A stretch of DNA of 64,000 nt from JAGPDF01 sp052035735 (lineage in GTDB: Bacteria; Acidobacteriota; Thermoanaerobaculia; Multivoradales; JAGPDF01): contig JBPOHI010000024.1 in assembly GCA_052035735.1 (NCBI GenBank), positions 1 through 64,000 on the forward strand. The letters run 5' to 3'. This document shows, piece by piece, positions 24,807 to 33,861 of this stretch (position 1 is the first letter of the stretch; each line of letters opens with the position of its first letter). The notes below the pieces were generated by a model. It was not told where the DNA came from, did not search any database, and saw nothing but the letters and a program-made list of their open reading frames with translations. A program made the translations under genes and the position numbers.

Positions 24807-25907
24807 ATGAGCAGCGACATCGTCGTCATCGGCGGCGGAATTCACGGTTGCGCCGCGGCCCTGCGCCTGGCGCAGGCGGGCGCCCGAGTCACCGTTCTCG
24901 AGCGCAGCGTCCCCGGCGCGGAGGCGTCGAGCGCCGCCGGGGGGATCCTCTCGCCCGGGGTCGAGGCGCAGCACGGTGGGCCGCTCCTCGCGCTTGCCCA
25001 GGACTCCATGCGACGCTGGCCCGCATTCGCCGCCGAGCTCACGGCAGCCACCGGCATCGATCTCGCCTACCGCACGAACGGCACTCTGCGCATCGTCTTC
25101 GGCGAATCCGAGGCGGCGGTCTGGCGCGCCGACCTGCCGCGGCTCGTCGGCCTCGGCGTCGCTACCGAGTGGCTCGACGGCGCGGCGCTGCGCGCGCTCG
25201 AGCCGGCGCTCGCCGCCGGGGCAAGCGGCGGTTTTCTCTTCCGCGACGAGGCCTGTCTCGATCCGAAGCCACTCCTCGGCGCCCTTGCCGCTGCCGCCGC
25301 CGGCGCCGGCGTTCGCTTCCTCACCGGGCCGGTGCGCCGCATCGCGGTCGAGAACGGGCGAGTGGCTGGCGTCGATCACGTCTCTGGCAGGCTGGCAGCG
25401 GGCTCTGTCCTGCTCGCCGCCGGCGCCTGGGCCGGCCTCGTCGAGGGCAGCGGCCTGCCGCTTGGCGCCGTGCGCCCGGTGCGCGGCCAGATGGTCGTGC
25501 TCAAGGCCCGCCCGGAGCTCGTCTCGCGCGTGGTCTTTTCGCCCAAGGGCTATCTCGTGCCGCGCCCCGACGGCCGGATTCTCTGCGGCTCGACGATGGA
25601 AGAGGCCGGTTTCGAGAAGGTCGTCACCGCCTCCGGCATGCTGACCCTCCTCGGCATGGCGATCGAGACCGCCCCCGAGCTCGCGGCGGCGCCGGTTCTC
25701 GAATCGTGGTCCAACTTCCGCCCGGCAACCGCCGACGGCCTGCCGATTCTCGGGCCGGCGGCGATCCCGGGGCTCTTCTACTCCACCGGCCACCACCGGC
25801 ACGGGATTCTGCTCGCCCCGGCGAGCGCCGACCTCGTCGCCGCGGCCGTTCTCGGCGCGACGCCGGCGCTCGACCTCGCCCCCTACTCGGCAGTGCGGCT
25901 GGGCTGA
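24807..25907 (+). CDS. FAD-dependent glycine oxidase-like protein (ThiO/DAO family)
   Basis: The ATG at 24807 follows an AGAGGAGA site; product 366 residues. The N-terminus SSDIVVIGGGIHGCAAALRL is the FAD-binding G-x-G-x-x-G motif, followed by A-R-V-T-V-L-E-R, and a late G-L-F-Y-S-T-G-H-H-R-H-G-I-L closes the FAD site as in glycine oxidase. The region SSAAGGILSPGVEAQ matches the ThiO branch of the D-amino-acid oxidase family, which makes iminoglycine for thiazole synthesis. No other thiamine gene is near and no TPP-riboswitch pattern is seen upstream, so a general amine oxidase role remains possible. Confidence 0.82.
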   Translation: MSSDIVVIGGGIHGCAAALRLAQAGARVTVLERSVPGAEASSAAGGILSPGVEAQHGGPLLALAQDSMRRWPAFAAELTAATGIDLAYRTNGTLRIVFGESEAAVWRADLPRLVGLGVATEWLDGAALRALEPALAAGASGGFLFRDEACLDPKPLLGALAAAAAGAGVRFLTGPVRRIAVENGRVAGVDHVSGRLAAGSVLLAAGAWAGLVEGSGLPLGAVRPVRGQMVVLKARPELVSRVVFSPKGYLVPRPDGRILCGSTMEEAGFEKVVTASGMLTLLGMAIETAPELAAAPVLESWSNFRPATADGLPILGPAAIPGLFYSTGHHRHGILLAPASADLVAAAVLGATPALDLAPYSAVRLG

Positions 25908-25977
25908 ACTCGACTGAGTTCGAACCGTCGGCGAGCGCAGCCGGTTCATCGCGCAGGTCGCAGACGAGCCCGGCTGG

Positions 25978-25983
25978 TAAAGT
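25978..25983 (+). promoter_or_regulatory. TAAAGT -10 element of the helicase gene
   Basis: TGGTAAAGT gives an extended -10 ending eight bases before the ATG at 25992, without a Shine-Dalgarno site. Confidence 0.5.
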
Positions 25984-25991
25984 CAGGCCAG

Positions 25992-28190
25992 ATGCCTGCC
26001 GCCACTTCCATCGATTTCGCCAAAGAACTCAATTCCGACCAGCTCTCCGCGATCACCCACGGGGACGGTCCGCAGCTCGTCCTCGCCGGCGCCGGCTCCG
26101 GCAAGACCCGCGTCATCACCTACCGCGTCGCCTGGCTGGTGCAGGAGAAGGGCGTCGATCCGGCCTCGATCGTCGCCGTCACCTTCACTAACAAGGCGGC
26201 CGGCGAGATGCGCGACCGCGTCGAGCGGCTGCTCAACGTCTTCCCGTTGCCGACCTTCGTCGGCACCTTCCACCGCTACGCCCTGACCCTGCTCAGGCGC
26301 TACGGCGAGAGGGTCGGCCTGCCGCGCGACTTCGCCATTCTCGACACCGACGACCAGAAGCGCCTGGTGACCCAGGCGATGCAGGCCGAAGGCGTTTCAG
26401 AGACCAGTTTCCCGCCGCGGACGCTGCTCGCCGCGATCTCCGGCGCCAAGAACAGGTTGCTCACACCGGCGCAGTACGAGCGCGAGGCGAAGGATTTCTT
26501 CGAGCAGCGCGTCGCGCGGGTCTATCGCCGCTACCAGTCCCTGGTAGCCCAGGCCTCAGGGGTCGATTTCGACGACATGATGAGCCTGGCGGTGAAGCTC
26601 TTCGTCGAGCACAAGGACATCGCCGATCGCCTGCGCGGCCGCACGCGGTACCTGCTGGTCGACGAGTTTCAGGACACCAACCAAGCGCAGCTCACCCTGG
26701 TCTCCGAGCTCGCCGGAGCGAATGGCAACCTCACCGCCGTCGGTGACGAGGATCAGGGGATCTATCGCTGGCGCGGCGCCGACGTCACCCACATCCTCGA
26801 GTTCGAGCGCCACTTTCCGGGCGCCGCCGTGCGCAAACTCGAGCGCAACTACCGCTCGACCGGCACGATTCTCGACGCCGCCAACGCGGTGGTCTCGCAC
26901 AACGTGCTGCGCCGCGGCAAGAAGCTGTGGACCGCGGCCGGCAAGGGCGAGTCGATCGCCCTTCACCGCGCCGGCGACGAGCTCGAAGAGGCCGCCTGGG
27001 TGGTCGAGACACTCACCCGCTTGCGCGGCCGCCACGCGCTCTCGGACATGGCGATCCTGGTGCGCACCAACGCCCAGACGCGGGCCTTCGAGGACGAGTT
27101 CTTCCGCCACCGCATTCCCTACACCATGGTCGGCGGCATGCGTTTCTACGAGCGCGCCGAGATCAAGGATCTGGTCGCCTACCTCCGCCTGCTGCGCAAC
27201 CCGCGCGACAGTTTCTCGCTGTCGCGCATCCTGAACGTCCCGCCGCGCGGCATCGGCAAGACCACCGCCGCCATGCTGGAGGAGCGCGCGGCGAAGCTCG
27301 GGGCGACGCTCTGGGACGTGCTCGAGGTCGATCCTCTCGAGAGCTTCCCGGCCCGCGCCGCCACCGCGCTTCGCGCCTTCAAGGCCCTCGTCCATCAACT
27401 GCGGGCGGCGGCCGAGGAGTTGCCGCTGCCGGCCCTCCTCGACGAGTTGCTGGCCAAGACCGGTTACACCGACATGTACCGGCGCGAGAACGAAGAGGAG
27501 CAGGCGAAACTCGAGAACATCCGCGAGTTCCTGTCCGCGGCGCAGAACTTCACCGAGTCGAAGAGCTTCGGCAGCGGCGAGGACGACGACCTGCTCACCG
27601 CCTTCCTCGATCACGTGGCACTGGTCTCCGACCTCGACGCCTGGGACGGCGAAAAGGGCGTCAGCCTGATGACGCTGCACAGCGCCAAAGGCCTCGAGTT
27701 CCCGGTGATCTTCCTGCCCGGCCTCGAAGACGGTCTGCTGCCGCACTGGAACTCGCAAGGCAAGAGCGAGGACCTGGAGGAAGAGCGCCGGCTGTTCTAT
27801 GTCGGGATGACGCGCGCGAGAGAGAAGCTGCACCTTTCCTGCTGCCGGCGTCGCCGGATCGCCGGCGCCTATCAGGATCAGCGCGAGTCGCCGCTCCTCG
27901 CCGAGGTACCGGAGAACCTCCTCGACGCCTCCGCCAGCCCGCGGATCTACCAGACCGAGCGCACGCGGCCGATCGAGGAGTTCTACGGCCGCCCGCCCGC
28001 GATGCCGCCCCTGCCGGCCGCAGCGGCGCGCGGGCCGAAGCGCGGCAGCCGCGTCCGCCATCCGACGCTCGGACAGGGTGTCGTGCTCGAGCTCGAAGGG
28101 GAAGGCGACGATGCGAAATTCACCATCTTCTTCGAGCGCGCCGGGAAGAAGAAGCTCATCGCGCGCTACGCGACGCTCGAGCTCCTCTGA
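25992..28190 (+). CDS. UvrD/PcrA-type superfamily 1 DNA helicase
   Basis: The 732-residue protein contains all SF1A motifs: Q motif L-N-S-D-Q (about 13-17), Walker A AGAGSGKT (about 32-39), Ia VTFTNKAAGEMRDRV, motif II VDEFQDTNQ (about 223), III VGDEDQGIYRWRGAD, IV ERNYRST, V MTLHSAKGLEFPVIF and VI VGMTRARE. The C-terminal 45 residues form the tudor-like RNA-polymerase/partner-binding domain seen in PcrA and UvrD (RGSRVRHPTLGQGVV). It unwinds DNA 3' to 5' in nucleotide-excision and mismatch repair. Length is normal for the family. It lies alone between thiO-like and truA genes. Confidence 0.95.
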   Translation: MPAATSIDFAKELNSDQLSAITHGDGPQLVLAGAGSGKTRVITYRVAWLVQEKGVDPASIVAVTFTNKAAGEMRDRVERLLNVFPLPTFVGTFHRYALTLLRRYGERVGLPRDFAILDTDDQKRLVTQAMQAEGVSETSFPPRTLLAAISGAKNRLLTPAQYEREAKDFFEQRVARVYRRYQSLVAQASGVDFDDMMSLAVKLFVEHKDIADRLRGRTRYLLVDEFQDTNQAQLTLVSELAGANGNLTAVGDEDQGIYRWRGADVTHILEFERHFPGAAVRKLERNYRSTGTILDAANAVVSHNVLRRGKKLWTAAGKGESIALHRAGDELEEAAWVVETLTRLRGRHALSDMAILVRTNAQTRAFEDEFFRHRIPYTMVGGMRFYERAEIKDLVAYLRLLRNPRDSFSLSRILNVPPRGIGKTTAAMLEERAAKLGATLWDVLEVDPLESFPARAATALRAFKALVHQLRAAAEELPLPALLDELLAKTGYTDMYRRENEEEQAKLENIREFLSAAQNFTESKSFGSGEDDDLLTAFLDHVALVSDLDAWDGEKGVSLMTLHSAKGLEFPVIFLPGLEDGLLPHWNSQGKSEDLEEERRLFYVGMTRAREKLHLSCCRRRRIAGAYQDQRESPLLAEVPENLLDASASPRIYQTERTRPIEEFYGRPPAMPPLPAAAARGPKRGSRVRHPTLGQGVVLELEGEGDDAKFTIFFERAGKKKLIARYATLELL

Positions 28191-28194
28191 GCCC

Positions 28195-28752
28195 TCAGCT
28201 TCGGTCGCGAGCCAGGAACTCTTCGCGGAGCAGGGCGTAAAGGAAGTTGTCGATCCGCCGGCCGTGAAGGGAGAAGTAGCTGCGCAACCGGCCTTCACGC
28301 AGAAAGCCGAGGCGCTCGAGCACGGCCGCCGAGCGCACGTTCTCCACCGAGCAGCGCGCTTCGAGGCGTTCGATGCCGACCGCCACGAAAAGCTCCGGCA
28401 GCAGCTGGACCAGTGCCTCTTCCATCAGTCGCAGACCCTGGAACTCGCTGGCGAGCGCGTAGCCGATCTCGGCCAGGCCGTGCTCCCAGGAGAGGATGGC
28501 GAGCGTGATCCAGCCGGCCGATTCGCCATCCACGAGGACGATCCACTGGAAGCGCTCGCCTCGCCCGCGGTAGAGATCTTCCATCCGCTGCCGCGCGAGA
28601 TCCGCGCGCAGCTCACCGGCGCTCGTCTCCTGGAGTGGCTGGTGGCGGCGTACGGACTCCTCCTGGCGCCAGGCGAAGAGGCTCCCGGCGTCGCCCGGGA
28701 GCGCCGCCCGGATGGCGACTCGCCGCGTCCCGGCAGCGCGATCGGCGACCAT
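28195..28752 (-). CDS. GNAT-family N-acetyltransferase (RimJ/RimL-like)
   Basis: The 185-residue protein has the RimJ-type layout: N-terminal VAIRAALPGDAGSLFAWR, a central GWITLAILSWEHGLAEIGYALASEFQGLRLMEEAL that covers the acetyl-CoA loop region, and ERLEARCSVENVRSAAVLERLGFLREG, the S-x-x-x-L-x-x-L-G-F signature. The pyrophosphate loop (Q-G-L-R-L-M) departs from the usual Q-x-x-G-x-G/A form. Substrate is unknown. It is convergent with the helicase (4 bases apart) and divergent from truA. Confidence 0.85.
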   Translation of the reverse strand: MVADRAAGTRRVAIRAALPGDAGSLFAWRQEESVRRHQPLQETSAGELRADLARQRMEDLYRGRGERFQWIVLVDGESAGWITLAILSWEHGLAEIGYALASEFQGLRLMEEALVQLLPELFVAVGIERLEARCSVENVRSAAVLERLGFLREGRLRSYFSLHGRRIDNFLYALLREEFLARDRS

Positions 28753-28758
28753 GCAGGG

Positions 28759-28764
28759 ATCCTA
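28759..28764 (-). promoter_or_regulatory. TAGGAT -10 element of the GNAT gene
   Basis: On the minus strand TAGGAT ends six bases before the ATG at 28752; no Shine-Dalgarno site intervenes. Confidence 0.45.
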
Positions 28765-28810
28765 TCCTTGGCGCCCCCGGCCCTCCCCGCACCTGGGAGA
28801 TGATCCTCCC

Positions 28811-29617
28811 GTGAGCCGCCTGCCGCCCTTCGTCGACGAGCGCCTCCGCCACCACGGGGTGCCGGAAGGTCTGCTGCGCTACCGTCTCGACATCGCTTAC
28901 GACGGGCGAGGATTCGGCGGCTGGCAGCGCCAACCAAACGCCGACACGGTTCAGGAGCGCATCGAGTCGGCCTTGGCAGAGCTGGTCGGAGAGCCCGTAG
29001 CGGTCACCGGCGCCAGCCGTACCGACGCCGGTGTCCACGCCCGCGCCCAGGTCGCCCACGTCGATCTCGCCCGCCCCTTCTCCTGCCGCGGCCTGGTCTT
29101 CGGCAGCAACCACCGGCTGCCGCCGGGGATCCGGATCCTCGCCGCTGCTCTCGCGCCCGAGGGGTTCCATGCCCGCTATTCGGCGGTGGCCAAGGAGTAC
29201 GCCTACCGCCTTCGCCGTGGCCGCCTCCTGCCTCCCGAGCTCTCACCGTTCGTCCTCGCCGTGCCGGAGCGCCTCGACTTCGAGCGGCTACAGGCGGCGA
29301 CCTTGCTGCTCCCCGGCAGGCACGATTTTTCCTGCTTCGCGCTCGCCGGCGCCAGCCACCGCTCCCCCGTTCGCACGCTGTTCCGCGCCGCCTGGAGCGA
29401 AGAGGGCACCGGACCGACCTTGAGAGTCACCGGCGACGGCTTCCTGCGCGGCATGGTGCGCGGCCTCGCGGGAACGCTGCTCGAAGTCGCGCTCGGCCAG
29501 CGCACCCCGGCGCAGTTCGCGCGCCTCCTCGCGGGCGGCGAGCGCGGTGCCGCCGGGCCAACGGCTCCGGCCCACGCGCTCAGCCTCGAACGTATCGACT
29601 ACCTTCCCGCGGGTTGA
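28811..29617 (+). CDS. truA: tRNA pseudouridine synthase A
   Basis: From GTG 28811 the product is 268 residues. It begins with a short extension and then YRLDIAYDGRGFGGWQRQP, the TruA start signature, followed by VTGASRTDAGVHARAQVAHVD with the catalytic aspartate in S-R-T-D-A-G-V-H-A. Later motifs H-D-F-S-C-F-A and GDGFLRGMVRGLAGTLLEVALG are also diagnostic. The enzyme makes pseudouridine at positions 38-40 of the tRNA anticodon arm in the cytoplasm. Its neighbours downstream form the uppS-cdsA-dxr-rseP unit. A GGGAG lies about 12 bases upstream, weak spacing for a Shine-Dalgarno. Confidence 0.93.
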   Translation: MSRLPPFVDERLRHHGVPEGLLRYRLDIAYDGRGFGGWQRQPNADTVQERIESALAELVGEPVAVTGASRTDAGVHARAQVAHVDLARPFSCRGLVFGSNHRLPPGIRILAAALAPEGFHARYSAVAKEYAYRLRRGRLLPPELSPFVLAVPERLDFERLQAATLLLPGRHDFSCFALAGASHRSPVRTLFRAAWSEEGTGPTLRVTGDGFLRGMVRGLAGTLLEVALGQRTPAQFARLLAGGERGAAGPTAPAHALSLERIDYLPAG

Positions 29618-29650
29618 GGTCCATGCGGGCTGGGCGGGCCTGCGCTGTGG

Positions 29651-29656
29651 TAGCTT
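29651..29656 (+). promoter_or_regulatory. Extended -10 (TGGTAGCTT) of the uppS operon
   Basis: TAGCTT preceded by TGG ends seven bases before the uppS ATG. Transcription would begin at or near the start codon of the first gene of the uppS-cdsA-dxr-rseP operon. Confidence 0.5.
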
Positions 29657-29663
29657 GAATCGA

Positions 29664-30512
29664 ATGTCCGATTCGTCGCTCCAGGTCGCACCCGGATCGC
29701 TGGAAGAGGCTCTGCTGCGCCGGATCGACCGCGGCCGGCTGCCCCGCCACATCGCCATCATCATGGACGGCAACGGACGCTGGGCCGGCAAGCGATTCCT
29801 GCCGCGGATCGAGGGCCACCGCGCCGGCGTCTCGGCGGTCCGCGAGACGGTCGAGAGCTGCGCGCGACTGGGCGTCGAAGTGTTGACTCTCTATGCGTTC
29901 TCCGTCGAGAACTGGAAGCGGCCACGGCACGAAGTCTGGACGCTGATGAGTCTCCTCAAGGAGTTCCTGCGGCGCGAGATCCGGACCCTGGTCGACAACG
30001 ACATCCGTCTGAACATCCTGGGACGTTGGCGCGAGCTCGACCCGTCGGTCGTGGCGACGCTCGAACGAGCTCTCGCCGAAACCGCAGGCGGGCGGCGCAT
30101 GGTGTTCAACATCGCGCTCAACTACTCCGGAAGGTGCGAGCTCGTCGACGCCTGCCGCAAGTTGATCGCCGAAGCGGCGGCCGAGCCCGGCCGGGTGATC
30201 GACGAAGCGACCATCGCGCGGGCGCTCGAGACCGCCGGCCAGCCCGACCCCGATCTGCTCATTCGCACTTCGGGCGAGATGCGGGTGTCGAACTTCCTGC
30301 TCTGGCAGATCGCCTACTCGGAGATCGTCGTCACTCCGACGCTCTGGCCGGATTTCCGGCTGCAGCACCTGCTGGAGGCGATCGTCGCCTACCAGAGCCG
30401 CGAGCGCCGCTTCGGCGGCATCGAGCCGGAAGTCGGCACCGCAGCCTCCGCGCCGGCGGGCGAGTCCCTGGGGCCGGCTTCCGCGACCGCGCACCACTCG
30501 ACCCAGAGCTGA
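29664..30512 (+). CDS. uppS: Undecaprenyl diphosphate synthase
   Basis: The 282-residue protein shows the cis-prenyltransferase motifs: PRHIAIIMDGNGRWA with the catalytic Asp, G-H-R-A-G, LTLYAFSVENWKRP, and the late DPDLLIRTSGEMRVSNFLLWQIAYSE. It condenses isopentenyl diphosphates to the C55 carrier used for peptidoglycan and surface glycans. The last 35 residues are an extra Ala/Ser/Pro-rich tail. It opens an operon with cdsA, dxr and rseP, an arrangement conserved in many bacteria. The ATG at 29664 lies seven bases after an extended -10. Confidence 0.95.
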   Translation: MSDSSLQVAPGSLEEALLRRIDRGRLPRHIAIIMDGNGRWAGKRFLPRIEGHRAGVSAVRETVESCARLGVEVLTLYAFSVENWKRPRHEVWTLMSLLKEFLRREIRTLVDNDIRLNILGRWRELDPSVVATLERALAETAGGRRMVFNIALNYSGRCELVDACRKLIAEAAAEPGRVIDEATIARALETAGQPDPDLLIRTSGEMRVSNFLLWQIAYSEIVVTPTLWPDFRLQHLLEAIVAYQSRERRFGGIEPEVGTAASAPAGESLGPASATAHHSTQS

Positions 30513-30535
30513 GACCGAGAGCCCCGGACCGATCG

Positions 30536-31366
30536 ATGAAACGCCTCCTCACCGCAGCGATCGGTGTACCCGCCGCGCTGCTCGCCGTCTTCCGTTTTCC
30601 GGAATGGGCCTTCCTCCTCCTTCTCCTCGCGGTTTTCGAGTGGGCCGCCATCGAATTTCTTTCCATGGTCCGCCCGCTCGCGCCGCAGGCGCCGTGGAAG
30701 CTCCTGCTGGTGAGCGCGCCGCTCGCCGCGGTGGCAATCGAGCGCGCACTCTCGCCCGGCCTCGCCCGCGGCGCGGCACTCGATGCCCATTGGCTGCTGC
30801 TGCTCGCGGCGACGGTGGCGATCGTGCCGCCGGTGGCGGTCCTGCTCGCCCGGACGCCGGTCGAGCAGGCGATTCCGGCGGCGGCGTTGCTCGCCTGGGG
30901 CACGCTCTACTTCGCCGCGCCGGTCGCCAGCCTCGTCCTGCTCCAGCAGCGCGATCCATGGATCTTCTTCCTCCTGCTCGCCATCGTCTGGCTGGGCGAT
31001 ACAGCGGCTTACTACGTCGGCTCGGCCTGGGGGAAACACCGGCTCGCGCCGATCGTGTCGCCGAAGAAGTCGTGGGAGGGCGCGATCGCCGGCCTCGCGA
31101 CGTCGCTCGCCGCGACGGCGATCTGGTCGCTTTGGCGGCTGGAGACGATCGACCCGGCACTGCTCGCCGTAGCCTTGGCTACGGCCATCGCCAGCCAGCT
31201 GGGCGACCTCGTCGAGTCGCTGGTCAAGCGCGCCGCGAACGTCAAGGACTCGGGGGCCATTCTCCCCGGTCACGGCGGCATGTTCGACCGCTTCGACGCC
31301 ATGTTCCTGGCCGCGCCGGTGATGCTCCTCGCCCTGTGGATGGCCGGCTTCGAGCTCGCGCGATGA
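30536..31366 (+). CDS. cdsA: Phosphatidate cytidylyltransferase
   Basis: The 276-residue membrane protein has about seven to eight hydrophobic segments and the CDP-diacylglycerol synthase signature SLVKRAANVKDSGAILPGH followed by GGMFDRFD, which holds the metal-binding and catalytic acidic residues. K-K-S-W-E-G-A-I-A-G in the middle is also conserved. It makes CDP-diacylglycerol from phosphatidic acid and CTP at the inner membrane. It lies 23 bases after uppS, and its TGA overlaps the dxr ATG. Confidence 0.95.
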   Translation: MKRLLTAAIGVPAALLAVFRFPEWAFLLLLLAVFEWAAIEFLSMVRPLAPQAPWKLLLVSAPLAAVAIERALSPGLARGAALDAHWLLLLAATVAIVPPVAVLLARTPVEQAIPAAALLAWGTLYFAAPVASLVLLQQRDPWIFFLLLAIVWLGDTAAYYVGSAWGKHRLAPIVSPKKSWEGAIAGLATSLAATAIWSLWRLETIDPALLAVALATAIASQLGDLVESLVKRAANVKDSGAILPGHGGMFDRFDAMFLAAPVMLLALWMAGFELAR

Positions 31367-32532
31367 GTCAGCGGCTCGCGCTTCTCGGCGCCACCGGCTC
31401 GATCGGCGCGAGCACGCTCGAAGTCGTGCGGCACCATCCCGAGCGCCTCTCCATTGCGACGCTCGGCGCGCAGGGAAGGAATCCCGAAGCGCTCGTCGCG
31501 CTGGCGCGCGAGTTTCGTCCGCGGCTGCTCGCCGTCGGCGACCCGGAGGTCGCCCGCGCGCTCCGCTCGCAGATGCCGGCCGGCGTCGAGCTCGCTGCCG
31601 GCCCCGAGGCCCTCGTCGCCGCGGCCTCCCATCCCGAAGTCGACAAGGTGGTGGCGGCGATCGTAGGGGCCGCCGGCCTCCCGCCGGTCGCCGCAGCGCT
31701 CGCCGCGGGCAAACCCGTGGCGCTCGCCAACAAGGAGTCGCTGGTCGTCGCCGGCCGGCTGCTGACCGATCTCGCGCGCCGGACCGGCGCCGAGATCGTG
31801 CCGATCGACAGCGAGCACGTGGCGCTCCACCAGGCACTGCGCGCGGGCAGCCGCGACGAGGTGCGCCGGCTGGTCCTGACCGCCTCCGGCGGACCGTTCC
31901 TGCATCGCGATCCGGCGACCTTCGGGAGCATCCGGCGGGAGGAGGCGTTGCGCCATCCGACTTGGTCGATGGGCGCCAAGATCAGCATCGACTCCTCGAC
32001 GCTGATCAACAAGGGGCTCGAGCTCATCGAGGCTTCGCACCTGTTCGGCGTGCGCCCCGACGCCATCGACGTCGTGGTGCATCCGCGCTCGCTGGTGCAC
32101 TCGCTGGTCGAGTTCCGCGACGGTTCCTGGCTCGCCCAGCTGTCGCGCAACGACATGATCTTCCCGATCCAGTATGCGCTCGCCTTTCCCGAGCGCTGGG
32201 AAAACGAGTTCCCACGCCTCTCGCTCGCGGAGCTGGGGACGCTCGAATTCCTGCCACTCGACAACCGACGCTTTCCGGCCGTCGAGCTGGCGCGCGCCAG
32301 CCTCGCCGCCGGCGAGAGCGCCCCGGCGGTGCTCAATGCCGTCAACGAGGTGGCGGTGCACGCCTTTCTCGACGGCGAGATCGGGTACCCGGAGATCGTC
32401 GCCACGATCTCGGAAGTGCTCGCGAGTCATTGTCCGGAGGCCCTCGCGGACCTCGACGCCGCGCTCGAATGGGACCGATGGGGGCGCGAGCGAGCCAGCG
32501 AGGTGCTTTCCAAGCGCCGGCGGGCGCGATAG
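31363..32532 (+). CDS. dxr: 1-deoxy-D-xylulose 5-phosphate reductoisomerase
   Basis: The 389-residue protein has LGATGSIGASTLEVV at the NADPH site, A-L-A-N-K-E-S-L, V-P-I-D-S-E-H with metal ligands, TASGGPFLHRD, and WSMGAKISIDSSTLINKGLE, where the glutamate is the third ligand. It performs the committed step of the MEP isoprenoid route, whose product feeds UppS at the head of this operon. The ATG overlaps the cdsA stop (ATGA). Confidence 0.96.
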   Translation: MSQRLALLGATGSIGASTLEVVRHHPERLSIATLGAQGRNPEALVALAREFRPRLLAVGDPEVARALRSQMPAGVELAAGPEALVAAASHPEVDKVVAAIVGAAGLPPVAAALAAGKPVALANKESLVVAGRLLTDLARRTGAEIVPIDSEHVALHQALRAGSRDEVRRLVLTASGGPFLHRDPATFGSIRREEALRHPTWSMGAKISIDSSTLINKGLELIEASHLFGVRPDAIDVVVHPRSLVHSLVEFRDGSWLAQLSRNDMIFPIQYALAFPERWENEFPRLSLAELGTLEFLPLDNRRFPAVELARASLAAGESAPAVLNAVNEVAVHAFLDGEIGYPEIVATISEVLASHCPEALADLDAALEWDRWGRERASEVLSKRRRAR

Positions 32533-32546
32533 TCTCCGGCGCCCCC

Positions 32547-33848
32547 ATGCTCCACCTCGCCTCCAATACCGCCGCCTTCATTTTCGCCCTGGGCGTCATC
32601 ATCTTCGTTCACGAAGCCGGCCACCTCCTGGTCGCCAAGGCTTTCGGGATGAAGGTGCTCGCCTTCTCGCTCGGCTTCGGCAAGCGCCTGTTCGGTTGGA
32701 AGATCGGCGAAACCGACTACCGCATCTCGCTCGTACCGCTGGGTGGTTACGTCAAGCTCTCCGGCGAAGAGCCGGGGGAGTCGACCGACGACCCGCGCGA
32801 TTTCCTCAACCAGCCGCGCTGGCAGCGGATCCTGGTCTACCTTGCCGGGCCGCTGATGAACGGCGCGCTCTCGATCCTGCTCATCGCCGGCCTGTTCATG
32901 GTCGGCATCGAAGTTCCGGCGCTCCAGAGCGTCCCCTCGGTCATCGGCACGGTCGAGGCCGATTCGCCGGGCGCCGCGGCGGGACTCCAGCCCGGCGACG
33001 AGATCGTGGCGATCGACGGCAAGGAGGTGAGCCGGTGGCAGGACGTGGCGTTCGCCGTGCTCACCGGCATCGGCAAGCCGCTCGAGTTCGAAGTCGAGCG
33101 CAACGGCGCGCGCAGTCGCATGCGCGTCACCCCGGTGAAGCCGGCCGACTTCGATTTCGGCGACGCCGGTATCTACCCGAAGCTGCTGCCGCGGATCGGC
33201 GACATCGTCGCCGGCGGACCGGCCGAGGCCGCGGGCTTCCGGCTTCACGACGAGGTACGAAGTGTCGACGGCCGGCCGCTCGGCAGCCCCGGCGACTTCG
33301 TCGATTACATCGAGCAGCACACCGGCAAGTCGGTCGCCGTCGAGGTGTTGCGCGAGGGTGTGCTGACCCGTCTCGACGTCGTACCGGCCGACCAGGGCGG
33401 GAAGGGCCGCATCGGAGTCCGCCTGACCGTCGCCCAGCGCTATCCGCCGCTCGCCGCCCTGCGCGAGAGCGTGCGTTTCAACTACGACATTGCCAAGCAG
33501 AGCCTGGCGGTCATCGGCAAGATCTTCAAGCGCGAAGTCGCGGCGAAGAGCGCCCTGGCAGGCCCGATCGAGATCGCCGCCCAGTCCGGCGCCGCGGCGC
33601 GCACCGGCTTCAAGAACCTGCTCTACCTCATGGGCGTGCTGAGCCTGTCGATCGGCCTGCTGAACCTGTTCCCGATCCCGGTGCTCGACGGCGGCCAGAT
33701 CACCATCCTGCTGGTCGAAAGTGTCATGCGGCGCGACCTCTCCATGACCGTCAAGGAGCGCATCGCCCAGGTGGGGCTGGCGCTCGTCGTGCTGCTCATG
33801 GTGACGGTGCTCTACTTCGACCTGTCGAAGAATCTGTTCGGCAAGTAG
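32547..33848 (+). CDS. rseP: RIP metalloprotease RseP
   Basis: The 433-residue membrane protease starts with a helix holding IIFVHEAGHLLVAKAFG, the H-E-x-x-H zinc site, and ends with NLFPIPVLDGGQITILLVE, which carries the third ligand. Two PDZ domains lie between (VIGTVEADSPGAAAGLQPGDEIVAIDG and DIVAGGPAEAAGFRLHDEVRSVDG). About four membrane helices are present. It cleaves membrane-spanning regulators or signal peptides within the inner membrane. It closes the uppS-cdsA-dxr-rseP operon, 14 bases after dxr. Confidence 0.95.
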   Translation: MLHLASNTAAFIFALGVIIFVHEAGHLLVAKAFGMKVLAFSLGFGKRLFGWKIGETDYRISLVPLGGYVKLSGEEPGESTDDPRDFLNQPRWQRILVYLAGPLMNGALSILLIAGLFMVGIEVPALQSVPSVIGTVEADSPGAAAGLQPGDEIVAIDGKEVSRWQDVAFAVLTGIGKPLEFEVERNGARSRMRVTPVKPADFDFGDAGIYPKLLPRIGDIVAGGPAEAAGFRLHDEVRSVDGRPLGSPGDFVDYIEQHTGKSVAVEVLREGVLTRLDVVPADQGGKGRIGVRLTVAQRYPPLAALRESVRFNYDIAKQSLAVIGKIFKREVAAKSALAGPIEIAAQSGAAARTGFKNLLYLMGVLSLSIGLLNLFPIPVLDGGQITILLVESVMRRDLSMTVKERIAQVGLALVVLLMVTVLYFDLSKNLFGK

Positions 33849-33861
33849 CTTCCCTCCCTCG